64,000 nt of DNA from Ceratothoa steindachneri (Eukaryota > Arthropoda > Malacostraca > Isopoda > Cymothoidae): contig OZ018320.1 of assembly GCA_963969495.1 (NCBI GenBank), positions 71,275,745-71,339,744 of the forward strand, in the 5' to 3' direction. How positions within the stretch are numbered: position 1 is the first letter of the stretch; each line of letters starts with the position of its first letter. The notes beneath the pieces were generated by a model. It saw only the letters and a program-made list of their open reading frames with translations. It had not been told where the DNA came from and searched no databases. Of this stretch, positions 1 through 12,803 are shown in pieces. Made by a program: the position numbers and the translations under genes.

Positions 1-275
1 GCTTGAAGCGCCTGCAAAGAGTCCAGAACAAGGCGACTCTATATAAACAAACGCAGAAGGCGAGATCGAATACCCCAAAGAGAACTCCACCGGAGGTTCG
101 CCTTGACACTAATCAATCTGGCGACCCCAATTTTGGCCAAAAGAACATGGGCAATGATCCTGAATAAAATTGCCTCCGAACTAGCACAGGGTCTAAACAT
201 CCCAGCAAAAAAAAAGGGAGAAAGTGGCCAGAACAAGGCAATTTCCGATCTCGAGACAATGCTCTGAGGAACAGT
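1..275 (+). pseudogene. C-terminal end of a jockey-type non-LTR reverse transcriptase, cut by the window edge
   Basis: The + strand encodes LKRLQRVQNKA, the common motif near the end of the RT region of jockey/I-type ORF2 proteins. After a frameshift near position 45 it continues as RRRDRIPQRELHRRFAL and LAKRTWAMI, which also fit that family's tail. The reading frame is broken and the 5' part lies outside the window. It is a dead fragment. Only the C-terminal end is visible, so the clade cannot be fixed. Confidence 0.6.

Positions 276-1597
<1,322 letters not shown>

Positions 1598-1668
<71 letters not shown>
1598..1668. repeat. (TA)n microsatellite between the two MITEs, about 71 bp
   Basis: A perfect TA run separates the two identical MITE copies. 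Confidence 0.98.
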
Positions 1669-1671
<3 letters not shown>

Positions 1672-1997
1672 TAAACCCTTGATATAACGAACCACAATAT
1701 AACAAATTTCGGATATAACGAACCAAATTTACTGGACGAACTCCATCGGGTTTAACAGGCAAGCGTTACGACCAGCCTGAGAGAGTGTTGGTGTGTCACA
1801 TGTCTCCTACAATTCAAGGTTCGTATCAATACTATGTTGCGTAGTCCACTTAACTTTATTAGTAATTACATACGCATTACATATCCATAACAAACTTGGT
1901 TAGTTATTTCCATTGCTTTTAACGCATCACGGGTTTAACGAACTTTTGGCTCTAACGAACGAACCCCCGTCCCATATAGTTCGTTATATCGAGGGTT

Positions 1998-2001
<4 letters not shown>
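1669..2001. mobile_element. 333-bp pogo/Tigger-like MITE, copy 2
   Basis: Read by eye against copy 1 this is the same length, the same orientation and apparently identical base for base. It again starts CAGTAAACCC and ends GGGTTTACT inside TA repeats. Identity of both copies and similar TA flanks suggest duplication of a TA-MITE unit rather than two independent insertions. Confidence 0.8.

Positions 2002-2072
<71 letters not shown>
2002..2072. repeat. (TA)n microsatellite, about 71 bp
   Basis: A perfect TA run follows the second MITE and is close in length to the spacer run. Confidence 0.98.
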
Positions 2073-2075
<3 letters not shown>

Positions 2076-3017
2076 TTGAAGTATCCTAAAGGAAATTAAT
2101 ACACAAAATAAGCTCAAGCGCTTTCCTGTTTACATTATCAGGGGTGGAGGAGGAGTCAATGAAAAGAAATGTCGAAAAAATGGTGCCATTTCCCTTTCAT
2201 TTATCTGCCCATCTTTCGACTGTCTATCATTCTTTGTTTGTCTATTTTTTACGCGTCTTGATATCTACTTTATGTGCAAATACCTGCGATCAGTGTTTTG
2301 AATTGTATCTTCGCTGACCCTGGGAGATTCGTGATGAGATTACGTCTCTCGCTCCCTACTTGGGGTTGTGGTGGAGTAGAAGCACATTTTAGAAGCTGTT
2401 ACCTCAGTATTGCCCCCCATCCCCTGTTCGGGTTGGGTAGGGTCCTATTAGTTACAGATTTTCAAAAGCAGAGCGTCAGTAGCCACCATTAGAAGGGCCT
2501 ACGCGAGTTTGGGGGTGGGGGAGCACTTTTTTTATGCTGAGAGGAAAGAAACCCTCGCATCTGTTTCTTTTAGCAATCTCATATGACATTTTCCAAATAA
2601 CTTCCTTAAAGTATATTACTTGTAAAGTGTTTGTGAAGTAATGGTAAGTTAATTTACGTGCTTAGCTTCATTATTTTATAGTGGTACAACCTTATATGTC
2701 AAATAATTTACGTTGCAGAAAACTGTGGTTCCTTTGCACGTACTGTCAAATCCCTTTCGGACTGAATGGTGCAGCCTCTTTACAAATTCATTTTTCTTAT
2801 CAAACTTTAACACCTTTCAAATATTTAAGTCATCTTTCATCCCTTTCTACAACTAACTACCAGCTATATGGAAAATTCAGGATCAACTCGTCTTGAGGCA
2901 TCTCTGGGAAGGCATTTAACTTTTCCCAAACAATCATTCAGAGTTTGTAGCTTACCCTAAAGCCTTTTATTAAGCAGTAAAGACTAGCCCCCTTTCATCT
3001 AGGGAAGTACATACTAA
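2073..3017. other. No recognisable gene
   Basis: Unique-looking sequence with only short open frames (2274-2492, 2681-2896). None shows a known motif, splice context or repeat ends. Confidence 0.4.
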
Positions 3018-3167
3018 CACTCTCTCACTCTCACTTTCACACACACACACACATACACTCTCACTCTCTCTCACACAAAGTCTCCCATACACGCACACTC
3101 TCTCAAACACATACACTATTTCTCTATTTCTCCCTCGCTCTCTCTCTCTCTCTCACACACATATGCA
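3018..3167. repeat. Compound (CT)n/(CA)n microsatellite
   Basis: Interrupted CTCTCT and CACACA tracts alternate over about 150 bp. Confidence 0.95.
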
Positions 3168-5263
3168 CAATTTAATACAGAAGTCTGTAATGATTTGTGA
3201 CAGAAAAAGCGAGCTGACACTTTCAACGCAATAACTCCGTGCTAATCGAGTCTAGAGCTAACGGATTGTCGCTCAATATTTGTGATGCTGGGTGCGAGTA
3301 GAAACGGTAACTTTTTACAGGATCATGCTAGGACTCTCTGCCCCTGCTTCCTTTTCCACTCTAGTCCATTTATCTCTATAAACACTTTTGTATGCAAAAA
3401 TAAGTTTGTCCTTTATCTCAATTTATAAATATTCCAATTTGTCTCTCAAATCAATAGGTGGTTGTATATGCAAATAGGCTTCGCTTATAACGAAAAAGAA
3501 AATAGAAATTCACTCGGGATCCTTGGCAGAAAGTTAGTGCGTATCTTCAGGTGGGAACGAACTTAACGTTTTTTAACTTAAAGGGAGCCTTTAGGGCTAT
3601 TATTTATGTGAGAAAAAATTACAATGTTTATCCATTAAATTGGGAAACATCTTCGAAAGTTGTTGAGGAGATCAATTAAGCTTTAAGTTAAAAAAAATAA
3701 TCCACAACAGTTAGAAGGAGAATTAAAATTTGAGAAAGAAAAGGATGCAATGCGAGAAAGAAGCCAGGGATATCTTGGGTCAACAGAAAATAAACTGTTT
3801 ACATTTATTTTGTGGTTACTTTTGTGAGACAAAGAGTTGGAGAGTCATTTATTTCACCCTTCTTGCGTCGTACGAACTGCGAATAAGAGCAACGAGCATG
3901 ACACTGCATGGCAGAGGGTCACAATATGAAGTGGTAAGACAGACAACGAAGTGAAGGAGAGTTTCTGGAAGCTTTGACACTCGGACAATGATTACATCAA
4001 CAGGCATCCACTCCCATTCATGTTACAACCCCCTGAGATAACATTGCTAGAATTAACGTTCTCATTATTAATATTTCTTATTAGTATTATTATTATTAAT
4101 ATAATTAATATATTTTTTAAGGATTATTACTATTATTGATGTTATTATATTATTATCTCTATTTATCCCTTAGTTACACATGTATTTTTCTTCATAAAAT
4201 GTATCATCCCCTTGAGTACTATAAATGGATTTTGCCCCTGTACTTGCATTGACACCTTTATAAAACTCATAGAGTAAAACATGTGAATACCGACGATTAT
4301 GAACAATACTCGTATTTTATAATCTTAGGAAAAAAGGTATAATTTACTCATTGTACCATTCCTAAACGATAAGAAGAGGCACTACTTTAATAAATACTAT
4401 ATAAATTTATTCTAGAAAATCGAACATTTATGGCGTTTTCTAAAGGAGGCGAGAGGCTTTCCAGTGATTGATTCGACGGAATTGCGCGCCAAAGGTTTTG
4501 GGGAGCGATCCGTGTCCTTGCTAAGAAGCTCAGTTCCTCTTAATTTGATGTCCCTCAGAGGACACAAGACTATTAAGAATGCTACCTATTCTCTCCATTC
4601 CATTCCCCTCCACTCTCTTTTCAGCAATTATTGCATCCTGGACATGAAGGACTTCTATAATTATTGGTAACAACGCGTCATCTTAAATACGAGCCGAACT
4701 TGTCTATGTGACGTGCTGCGACAGTGATTCCCCCTATCGTTCATTCTCTTCGCATCAAATCACTCGTCTTGCACCGCAAGTATTAAATTTATAATACTTC
4801 ATGTATGTTTTATATATGCTTTTCTTGCTAATGTGTTTATTATGTGTTGGTTATTTTATTTTCCGTTATATTGTTTACCTCACTGCCATTATGCCAGACC
4901 TGTTCCAAAAAGCTGATCCAATCTTTCGCTCCAAAGAAGTATATTCGCTTTGCTTTAATTTTATCATCATATTTTGTCATTTTTCCCTTTCTCCATTCGT
5001 TTTTGTGTGTTTTATTTAGGGTGCCTTCATTCGCAAGGATTTTCCTATTACATTACAGTAATTTTTCCCCAGTTTTTATTCACCACGCTCTTCGGAACAT
5101 TTTTCCCAAGCTCTTAATTCCTTATTCATTTTTAATTCATCTCATCCTTTGATTTATTTGTCTCCTTTCCAGTTTGGGCTCTCATGTGTGCAGTGGCGAG
5201 CGCCAATATTTGTTGGGGGCGGGGGGAGTCAGAATAATTGACTCATTTAGTGCATCAACTTCA
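3168..5263. other. AT-rich non-coding stretch
   Basis: I see no gene. A TTATTA-rich low-complexity patch lies at about 4080-4160. Open frames at 3730-3954, 4464-4670 and 4801-5152 are short and T-rich, without recognisable domains. Confidence 0.4.
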
Positions 5264-5265
5264 CG

Positions 5266-5312
<47 letters not shown>

Positions 5313-5316
5313 ACAC
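5264..5316. repeat. (CA)n microsatellite
   Basis: An almost uninterrupted CA run of about 50 bp. It produces spurious Thr-His open frames. Confidence 0.97.
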
Positions 5317-6227
5317 TTTCTCACACATTTTTCACTCCGAGCTTTGAATTTCATGGGGTTTTGTTTTTCATTTTCTCCCCAAAGCTACAATTTTTAAAAT
5401 TAGAAAAAGGAAAAATGATATAAACAACGAGGGCGTATTTTTAAACACAATGAACAAGACGAGTTAAAATGTTACGGATGACAAATATATACTATGAACA
5501 ACCATTTTCCACCCTAAATTGTGATACCAGAAGGGTGCTATTGACCTCTAGGAACAACTAGGTATAAAGAGATCAATTTATTAAGAGTACGAAGCGACTA
5601 ATCCTCAGAAGTGGAGGTGTAAAATGGAAGTTCCAAGTTAATAATATACATCATTATGGTTTCTCATTCATTTACACCTACTTCATTTATATTCTAAGAC
5701 TTGTCACTCAACTAGATTTAGTCTCCTTCAAGCATCATCTTTCAAACGATAAATCTCTCTGAAGTGGTTTAATATGACCTCGTGTGGGTCTTATTAGGCA
5801 GGTGGGGTGAATCTTTCTTTATTATTTTGCTTTATTTCTATTATCTTACCTTCTGCCTGCCTTTATTAATCCAATTTGCCCTTAAATAGGTACACCCTAG
5901 GATAATCAGATATATTATTGAGTTTATTATTTATTTAAAGCACTTGTCCCTTTTATTCGAAAACAACATAAATATTAGAATGAGGTTCACTGACAAGTCC
6001 AAAAGCACAGGAGGCAAGTCACATTTGGTGAAGGTGCAGGAAGAAAGGCAGTGGTGTGTTTGTCACCAGCCAACAATCGTTTGGATAGTGGCGCAAAGGA
6101 AAGCCACCCGTTCAGCGTTAGGAGAGTGTGGGCTGAAAACCGCTTTGGCGGATTCCGAGAAGCGTTAAACCTCTTTTTTTTCGATTTTGAAAAAGTTTAT
6201 AAGCTAGGAATGTTTCGTAAGGAGTTC
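5317..6227. other. No recognisable gene
   Basis: Mostly AT-rich single-copy-looking DNA. Nothing with a motif until the RT relic that starts near 6228. Confidence 0.4.
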
Positions 6228-6724
6228 AGAGGCAAATGTAACATCAATTTTCAAAAAAGTCATAAAGACTGATCCTGGAAATTTTAGATCGATCTCCTTT
6301 AATTCGGTCGCTGTTAAACTCGTTGAGTCAACTTTAAGAGATAGGATCGTGGAGCATCTAGAGGTAAAAAACATAATAAATGACACAGCGCGGATTTTGA
6401 TGGGAGCGCTCGTACTTAATCAATTTGTTTAGATTGTTCACAAAATGTTCACAACATTTGACCAAAATAAGGCTGTATTTGTAGTTTATCTCGAGTTCAA
6501 AATGCTTTTGACTTAATTTCACATAAAAGCCTCTCAATGAAGCTGAAAGCGCACATAATAGGGACAGACTACCAAAATGGATTGAATATATGTCAGAAAC
6601 GTGTAGGTAGAGAATGTTGTCATGGGAAATAGTTCATCGTGGACATCTGTCACTAGCAACGTTCTTCAGAGATGTGTTCTCGGCTCCTTCCTTTTTTTAT
6701 AATAGATATAACGCTCTGCCTAGG

Positions 6725-6726
<2 letters not shown>
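6228..6726 (+). pseudogene. CR1/L2-type reverse transcriptase relic
   Basis: The + strand gives ANVTSIFKKVIKTDPGNFRS followed by a degraded SISFNSVAVKLVES segment. This is the first RT block of CR1/L2-clade ORF2, where the usual pattern is IFKKGD...NYRPISL. Further on, TTFDQNKAV and a degraded YLEF block correspond to the YLDF catalytic block, and NSSSWTSVTS plus VLQRCVLGSFLFL to the SGVPQGSVLGPLLF block. Frames shift several times. The (TA)n tract at 6728 cuts the element off just after that block. It is dead, and old by its divergence. Confidence 0.72.

Positions 6727-6727
<1 letters not shown>

Positions 6728-6814
<87 letters not shown>
6728..6814. repeat. (TA)n microsatellite, about 87 bp
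   Basis: A perfect TA run abuts the 3' side of the RT relic. Confidence 0.98.
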
Positions 6815-6815
<1 letters not shown>

Positions 6816-6884
6816 TTTCTACCATTAAAAAATAGTTAAAGCTTGCTGGTTTTAGTTCTCATATCAAGCTATGTAGCTTCTCAA

Positions 6885-7052
6885 GTGGGAGTCCGCCAGG
6901 AAAAGCCCCAACTCCCCACCGTGATGCCCAGACACGGTGGTAACCTCCCTTAGTAAATAGTGTCAGCTTAAAAGGAATCCGGGTGGAGATTCGAACTGCT
7001 GACCCAGCGATTGCCGGGCAAGCACGCTAACCACTATACTAGCCGGGAGGCT
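6885..7052 (-). mobile_element. tRNA-derived SINE fragment
   Basis: On the minus strand the head reads TAGTATAGTGGTTAGC, an Asp/Glu-tRNA-like A box. It is followed about 30 bases on by GTTCGAATC, a perfect match to the B-box consensus GWTCRANNC. These are the internal RNA polymerase III promoter elements of a tRNA-derived SINE. The first base of the tRNA-like part lies at about 7048. The body runs toward lower coordinates through a G-rich, non-tRNA section. The cloverleaf is imperfect, so a functional tRNA is unlikely. Its head abuts a truncated mariner at 7053. Confidence 0.62.
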
Positions 7053-7656
7053 AGGGAGTTCCGCCATGGTAGTTAGTCCCTTGAAGATGACCCTCGTCCA
7101 GGACGCCCGTCAGACGTGACCACCTTGGACAATGTGGCCCGTGTGGAGAGGATGATCCTCGAAAATCGACGGGTGAAGGTCGAAGAAATCAAGCGAGAAC
7201 TTAGACTATCACATGGAAGTGTTATCAGCATCATCCACGACAATTTGGCCATGACCAAGGTCTCTGCCCGTTGAGTCCCTAGAAACCCCACGCCCCATCA
7301 TCAACTTCAACGTCGTCAAAGTCCACAAGGCCAGAGTGGCACAAGCTGCTCTGCGCGAGTGCGGATTCGAGGAGCTCAACCATCTCCCCTACAGTCCAGA
7401 TCTAGCCCCTAGCGACTACTTTTTATTCCGCCAGCTCAAGGCTGCGCTGCGTGGACGCCAGTTTGGGGACAATAAAGATGTCCAGCTCACCGTCCAGGAG
7501 TGGATTGAACAGCAGTCGGGAGATTTCTGGTTGTCGGGAATTCGAAGCCTCAGGGACAAGTGGCGCAAAGGCATTGAAGTCGAGGGTAGTTTTATTGAAG
7601 AATAATAAAACCCTTTTTCTCATATCTGAATTGCAAAACTTATTGACCGCCCCTCG
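7053..7656 (+). mobile_element. Internally deleted, 5'-truncated mariner, copy 1
   Basis: This is a mariner transposase relic. The N-terminal DNA-binding part ends at the WVPR-type position, where W is now a stop (VSAR*VPRN). A jump follows to the C-terminal part with HLPYSPDLAPSDYFLF, the mariner signature around the third catalytic Asp. The middle of the protein, with the first two catalytic Asp residues, is missing. The deletion junction matches copy 2 at 11903-12801. The right inverted repeat is present and is followed by TA. The left end is lost against the SINE at 7052. It cannot make transposase. Confidence 0.85.
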
Positions 7657-7658
7657 TA

Positions 7659-8225
7659 GCTACTGGCTTATAGCCTCGACCTCGCATCCGTAGCCGGGAG
7701 AATCATTCTCAGTGGACAGATGTTGTCAAGACGGCCGAGTTCGTCATATTGATCCAGGACATCATTAACGACGATCACAACATGTGATTGAGGGAGGATC
7801 TTGGGAGGGCCGCAGGTGTGCGAATATGAATCTAGCCCCTCTTGCATAGCACACGACTGTCTGGTCAAGAATGTTCAAAATCATGTATCTCCAAACATTT
7901 GGCCTCATAGCTCTCCAGATTTGAACCACCGGACTACCATATGTAGGGCGTCGTTGCGGGGAAACCAGCCAGCTGCCTCACCATACCAAAGACTCATTAA
8001 AGGCTACCAGTAGGGACATGAATGAGAACCACCTGATCATACAGTCGCTTCTGTGGCCGCCATAGAAGCTGAAGGCGATTTCATTGGGAAAACCTCTTAC
8101 CCTACGTATGTAAAAACGTATACTATTTTCTATGTAATTAAATATATATATATATATATTTTTTATTCGATATCTTTGTTTTGACATCAATTTATAATTT
8201 GTTCTCAAATACCTGACGCACCCTG
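7659..8225 (+). mobile_element. Tc1/mariner-superfamily element relic, 3' part
   Basis: Frames on the + strand give ENHSQWTDVVKTAEFVILIQ, an N-terminal helix-turn-helix region, and later NIWPHSSPDLN, the WPPSSPDLNPLDY-type block around the last catalytic acidic residue. A degraded tail NENHLIIQSL follows, corresponding to the family C-terminus. The middle is missing. The 3' end carries an inverted-repeat-like terminus (TTCTCAAATACCTGACGCAC, then CCTG) followed by TA. The related fragment at 11206 begins with the reverse complement of a similar terminus. It is dead. Confidence 0.6.
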
Positions 8226-10839
8226 TACCTAAGATGTCATTTAGAAATGGCAGTTCACTCACTATTGTATAATCTCGTCCTTCTTCTGCTTTTCTGTTCT
8301 ATCTCGGGATTTGACGTTTTCTGTGGACAGTCGACAAATAAATTTCGGAACTTGCATTCTCGGACTTCAAATCTAAATGAAAATAAAGCTATGTTCACTC
8401 AGTAGAGAAAGATGATCGGCAGGGACCGGAGGGAAGACGAAAACAAAGAAACATTAAAAAAGAGAGTTAAAAAAATTCGTGTTAAAAAGTAAAATCGAAA
8501 TTTATATCTAACTTGGTGTTTTTTGGAATCCTTGTTGGCTTAGCTTTAGTTATTTACTCGATTTCTTATAATCGCTCTACTGCAGTGATTATAATTTTCC
8601 AAAGTCCCTCTTTTTTAAAGTTATTAATTAGTTTCTGAGATCAGTTGAATTTTTTGGGTTTCCTCACCTGTTGTGATTTTTAGTTGTTTCTATTTTACAG
8701 TTTTGATTAGGTTAGGTCAGGTGACTATAGTTTGTTACATACCTAAATGGAAGCTAAACGAATTAAGATAGTTTACTAAATGAATAAACAGCCTAAATGA
8801 ATTTACATGTAGAATACAAACACCTAAACATTACAAATGGCGACGAATTCTCATAAATGTCAACGAATCAAGTTTCTGTTCATTCTGCCTCCTTTGTTTT
8901 TCAGAAAGGGTTACAAATCGTGCTTTCGAGTTCTCTTTTGTGACATCTGGACTGGGAAAACTCAACTCTCCGGTCTCATTATCCAACGAGAGCATGTCTC
9001 TCTGCCGGCGCAAAGGTCGCAGCCCCCGTTACATAATAAGGGGTAGGTCACACTAGCGATAAAATAGCCTCTTTAGTTTACCCGTGAATATTTGCCTCCG
9101 CCCAGTTTTCAATTTTGTTTACGAACTTCGTTTGGAAAAAATGGCGATTCTTTAATTGGGTTTCATTATTTAGAGTAAAATATAGTTTTTATCTTACATT
9201 AATAAAAATATGAATCTCATGTGCCCTATTAGTTTTATAGCTCTTTGTATTTGTACCATCATATGGAGAATTTTACTGATAATCTATATTTATTTACGGA
9301 AAAATTCTTGCGTTAGGTCGCAATACGAAGCAGCTGACTTTGTCCTACGTGGATAATTGGTTTATAAACGGGTCATTTAAAAGATCAGTTCGCCATTGAT
9401 TGCTTATTTAGAAGGAAAGGGAAACGTATCATCCAGGTATTAATAATGGGATAGAATAGGAAAATTTAAAAGGGATAAATTGAAAGAACAGGAATAGTAA
9501 AAGAGAAAAAAGATAGGTGAAAAGGATTTTAACATAAAATATTTAATCTCCGGATGCAAGGGTCGTTTGTTTTTATTACCCTCAGAAGCAAATTAGTCTC
9601 GAAATACAACACACAAAAGACTTACACTTGTGTGTTTAAATATACTTGTTAACAGTTTTATATTTATTTGACTATTTTTGTTGTGTAGTTTATCCTGACA
9701 TATCGTCAACAAAATACTAAACTACAAAAATAGTGCTTCTATTAATTTTCTCGTTCACTCATATTAAGTATAATATTTGCATCGAGTAAATTCATTTCAG
9801 TGTCAGCAGAGCCCATTACAACGAGGAGGAATGATTCTTCATGAATTATCTATCGTACTTAATTCAATCATTTGTATGTATGTGCCAAAATACCTCTTCC
9901 TTCTTCAACTCGAAAACTTCCATTAAACTTTCTCCCATCTCGCCAACATAACAAACATGCAAATGAGTCACAAAGTTAGAACGTTGGGCCTGCTAAACTT
10001 TCTGTCTTTCACATCTTCACTCGCCTATAAACAGATTTTGTCATCAAGAAATTATTGCCCTATCAAGCGAAATGTCTTTAATAATTCGCCACACACACAC
10101 ACACACACACACACGCAAAAACACATACACAATCAATCAATCAAAACGCAGCGTCACAGCTCCTTTTTATCCGTAGGATCACCCAACGATCAGACCGATA
10201 ATAAGTAGATAGAAAGAGTCAATTCTTACCTAACTGCCACTCGAATCTTGGTTACTTCAATCGCAGTCGCTTCATTTAGTTAACACTTAAAGTTTGGTTC
10301 AATTTATAACTCGTCAATCCTTGTTCGAGTTTTGTGTATCCCTCCAGTATTTCGCCCGTGATTCCGAGCTCTGACTTTTTCCAGTTCTCATCGTTCAAGG
10401 CTGAGTTCATTTGTTACACGTGATCTTGCTTCCCCAAGAAGATTAATTTGTGTGATAAACGTCCACATTAAAGCCAGAAGTGTCCTGGATTTTCCTGCGA
10501 TTAAGAAAGGTCCACAAGATTGTGGAGAACATCGAGAAGCCCCACGATTCTCTGGTTGTTCCGACATGTATAAATATATTTGCTATTTTTTTTGTAGGCG
10601 CTTACATGCCCGGACCGATTGAGCTTAAATTTGTCATTGAAGTATATCTTTGTAAGATGATAATTATAGGATATGTTAAGTTCTGCTACCCACCATACAG
10701 TTATGGGTAAAAATTTTGAGAATACTATATTTTTTAATATAAGAAAATTAATATAACTAATCTAAAGTTGCCTTTTGTTTTAGTATGTTTGTATTATAAT
10801 TTGAAGGTGAATATACACAAGTTTAGAGCACAAAAACAT
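8226..10839. other. AT-rich non-coding stretch
   Basis: No gene recognised. A (CA)n run of about 22 bp lies at 10090-10114. A small imperfect palindrome, with ACTATTTTTGT arms near 9671 and 9717, is the only local structure noted. Open frames at 8831-9046, 9957-10208 and 10480-10710 show no motif. Confidence 0.4.
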
Positions 10840-11205
10840 TTTATTAAGTCAAATGATGCGCGCAGTGAATATTTATAATGATGTCCCTTGTTTCTTCAGG
10901 ACTGATTCAATTTTGGGGGGCATGTTCACGATTGGATTGGCCGTGTTTATTAACCTCAAGAATTTGATTATCCCCTACAAATTCTCCATTGGGTTAAAAT
11001 CTGGAAAATTACCGGAACAAGGTCCCAAAGGTTCGATGTTATTTTAAGCCAAGAACTTTGTTATTGCTTCTGCTTTATGACAAGGTGCGCCATCATTCTG
11101 GAAGATACTGTTATCATCCCCAAATCACTGCTGATGTAGTACGTTTTGACTGAATATTTAGTTTTCCGCGAAGAAATAACGGGTGCGAGTCCATTAATTA
11201 ATCTA
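10840..11205 (-). pseudogene. Tc1-like transposase relic (catalytic C-terminal half)
   Basis: The minus strand reads NSIFQNDGAPCHKAEAITKF, the second catalytic Asp block (usually QQDNAPCHKA). After one stop comes CSGNFPDFNPMENL and GIIKF, the GNSPDLNPIENLWGIIK block that holds the last catalytic acidic residue. The order and spacing are those of a Tc1-family DDE transposase. Several stops interrupt it and the N-terminal half is absent, because the neighbouring element begins at 11206. Confidence 0.72.
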
Positions 11206-11902
11206 CAGGGTGTTTTATGTATTTGAGAACACAAATTTAGAGAGCCATACATGACTCTAACATTTTCCTCCCTCTTTTTCATAATCATGTATTTTAGAAC
11301 ATAACTTTAACAAGCCATTAAGGCCCATGATTTATATATATGCTCTCAATTTCAGCTCAAATATGGCAGCTTCTATTTAGAGACAGGTCCTCATGGTCTT
11401 GACCGTAAACTCCAAGGATTTGGAGATGGCCACCTTCTTGAACGTGGCCAGGTCCTTCGTGTTCATGGTGAGAAAAGAGATACTGGCTTGTGACCTCACG
11501 TGTCATCCGTAGCCAGGAGAATCATTCTCACTGGCCAGACCTCGTCAGGACTGCCGAGTTCGTCATGTAGGTCCAGGACATCATTAACGCCAACCAGCTT
11601 GGCACTGGAGACAACTCGATCTTTGAGCTTGGACCTTACCAGGAAGCGATCTTGGCGTTCATTTGAAGCTCTTGGACGTCCAGAAGACTATCTCCTTGTT
11701 ATTTCAGGGCACTTTGGTGTGGCGTAACAATGGTTGCACGATTTTCTTTGGAAAAAGCCGCCATTTCTGCAATTGAAAAAGATTTAAATATTTGTTTTTA
11801 GAAAAAAATATTACGAAATAGATTATTATTACACATTTAACCAATATTTTTCAGCATTTTACCCTTTTTATCGAATATCAAAGCTCTAAGGAGTAAAAAA
11901 TA
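11206..11902 (+). mobile_element. Tc1/mariner-superfamily relic, 5' part, with left terminus
   Basis: After a TA, the sequence starts CAGGGTGTTTTATGTATTTG, resembling the inverted terminus of the relic at 7659-8225. The shared block around 11505-11620 reads ENHSHWPDLVRTAEFVM*VQD, matching the helix-turn-helix region of that relic closely. The coding frame is broken and the 3' half is absent, since a mariner was inserted at 11903. Confidence 0.55.
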
Positions 11903-12801
11903 CAAGGGGCGGTCAATTAGTTTTGCAATTCGGATATAAGGAAACGAGATATGAGGAAAAGTGTTTTATTATTTTTCAATATAACTACCCTCGACTTCAA
12001 TGCACTTGCGCCACTTGTCCCTGAGGCTTCGAATTCCTGACAACCAGAAATCTCCCGACTGCTGTTTAATCCACTCCTGGCCATCTTCATCGTCCCCAAA
12101 CCGGCGTCCACGCAGTACAGCCTTGAGCCGGCGGAATAAAAAGTGGCCGCTAGGGGCCAGGTCTGGACTGTAAGGGGGATGGTTGAGTTCCTCGAATCCG
12201 CACTCGCGCAGGGCAACTTGTGCAACTCTTGTCTTGTGGACTTTGATGACGTTGAAGTCGATGATGGGGCGTGAGGTTTCTAGGGACCCAACGGGCAGAG
12301 ACCTTGGTCATGGCCAAATTGTCGTGGAAGATGTTGATAACACTTCCATGTGATATTCTAAGTTCTCGCTCGATTTCTTCGACCTTCACCCGTCGATTTT
12401 CGAGGGTCATCCTCTCCACACGGGCCACATTGTCCTCGTTGGTCACGTCTGACGGGCGTCCTAGACGGGGGTCATCTTCAAGGGACTCGCGACCATGGCA
12501 GAACTCCCTATTCCAGCAAACAATGGTTGCATAGGAAGGGGCGGTTTGTTCATGGATCTCTTTTGCATTCCTGCCTACCTTGGTCAAAAATTTGATCACT
12601 GCGGGGTGCTCAACCTTCTCCATTGTTGAAAAATTTGTTACTGATGATCTGCGATCAGCTACTGCTTCTTAAATAGACGAGGCAGGAGCGTGCAGCTGCA
12701 GGTCTTGAATTGTCATAACTTATCCTAACACCCCCACAAACAGCCATCCCCCTTCATCTGTTTTGCCCTACCGATTCGCAAAAGTTATTGACCGCCCCTC
12801 G
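11903..12801 (-). mobile_element. Internally deleted mariner, copy 2, TIR to TIR
   Basis: An 899-bp element whose inverted repeats begin CRAGGGGCGGTCAATAACTT and are flanked by TA on both sides. The minus strand keeps an open 157-codon frame (12623 to 12150) starting MEKVEHPAVIKFLTKVGRNA. It contains the mariner helix-turn-helix DNA-binding region and the linker motif ARWVPRNL near residue 112. The frame is then lost at an internal deletion that removes the catalytic core. The C-terminal block (FRRLKAVLRG type) follows in another frame. A truncated DNA-binding protein is conceivable; a functional transposase is not. Confidence 0.87.
12150..12623 (-). CDS. Truncated mariner transposase, DNA-binding domain only
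   Basis: A 157-codon open frame within the deleted mariner. Residues 1-110 are the paired helix-turn-helix DNA-binding region, including GRNAKEIHEQ and the GRPSDVTNEDNV stretch typical of mariner, and WVPR follows. Residues after about 120 are out of frame with the lost catalytic domain and end at SRPGP. If made, the product could bind the inverted repeats without cutting DNA. There is no evidence that it is expressed. Confidence 0.6.
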   Translation of the reverse strand: MEKVEHPAVIKFLTKVGRNAKEIHEQTAPSYATIVCWNREFCHGRESLEDDPRLGRPSDVTNEDNVARVERMTLENRRVKVEEIERELRISHGSVINIFHDNLAMTKVSARWVPRNLTPHHRLQRHQSPQDKSCTSCPARVRIRGTQPSPLQSRPGP

Positions 12802-12803
12802 TA

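Noticed and set aside
5238..5423. Thr-His-rich open frame
   Set aside because: Direct translation of the (CA)n microsatellite.
6975..7048. A functional tRNA-Asp or tRNA-Glu gene
   Set aside because: The acceptor stem does not pair properly and the sequence continues into a SINE-like body.
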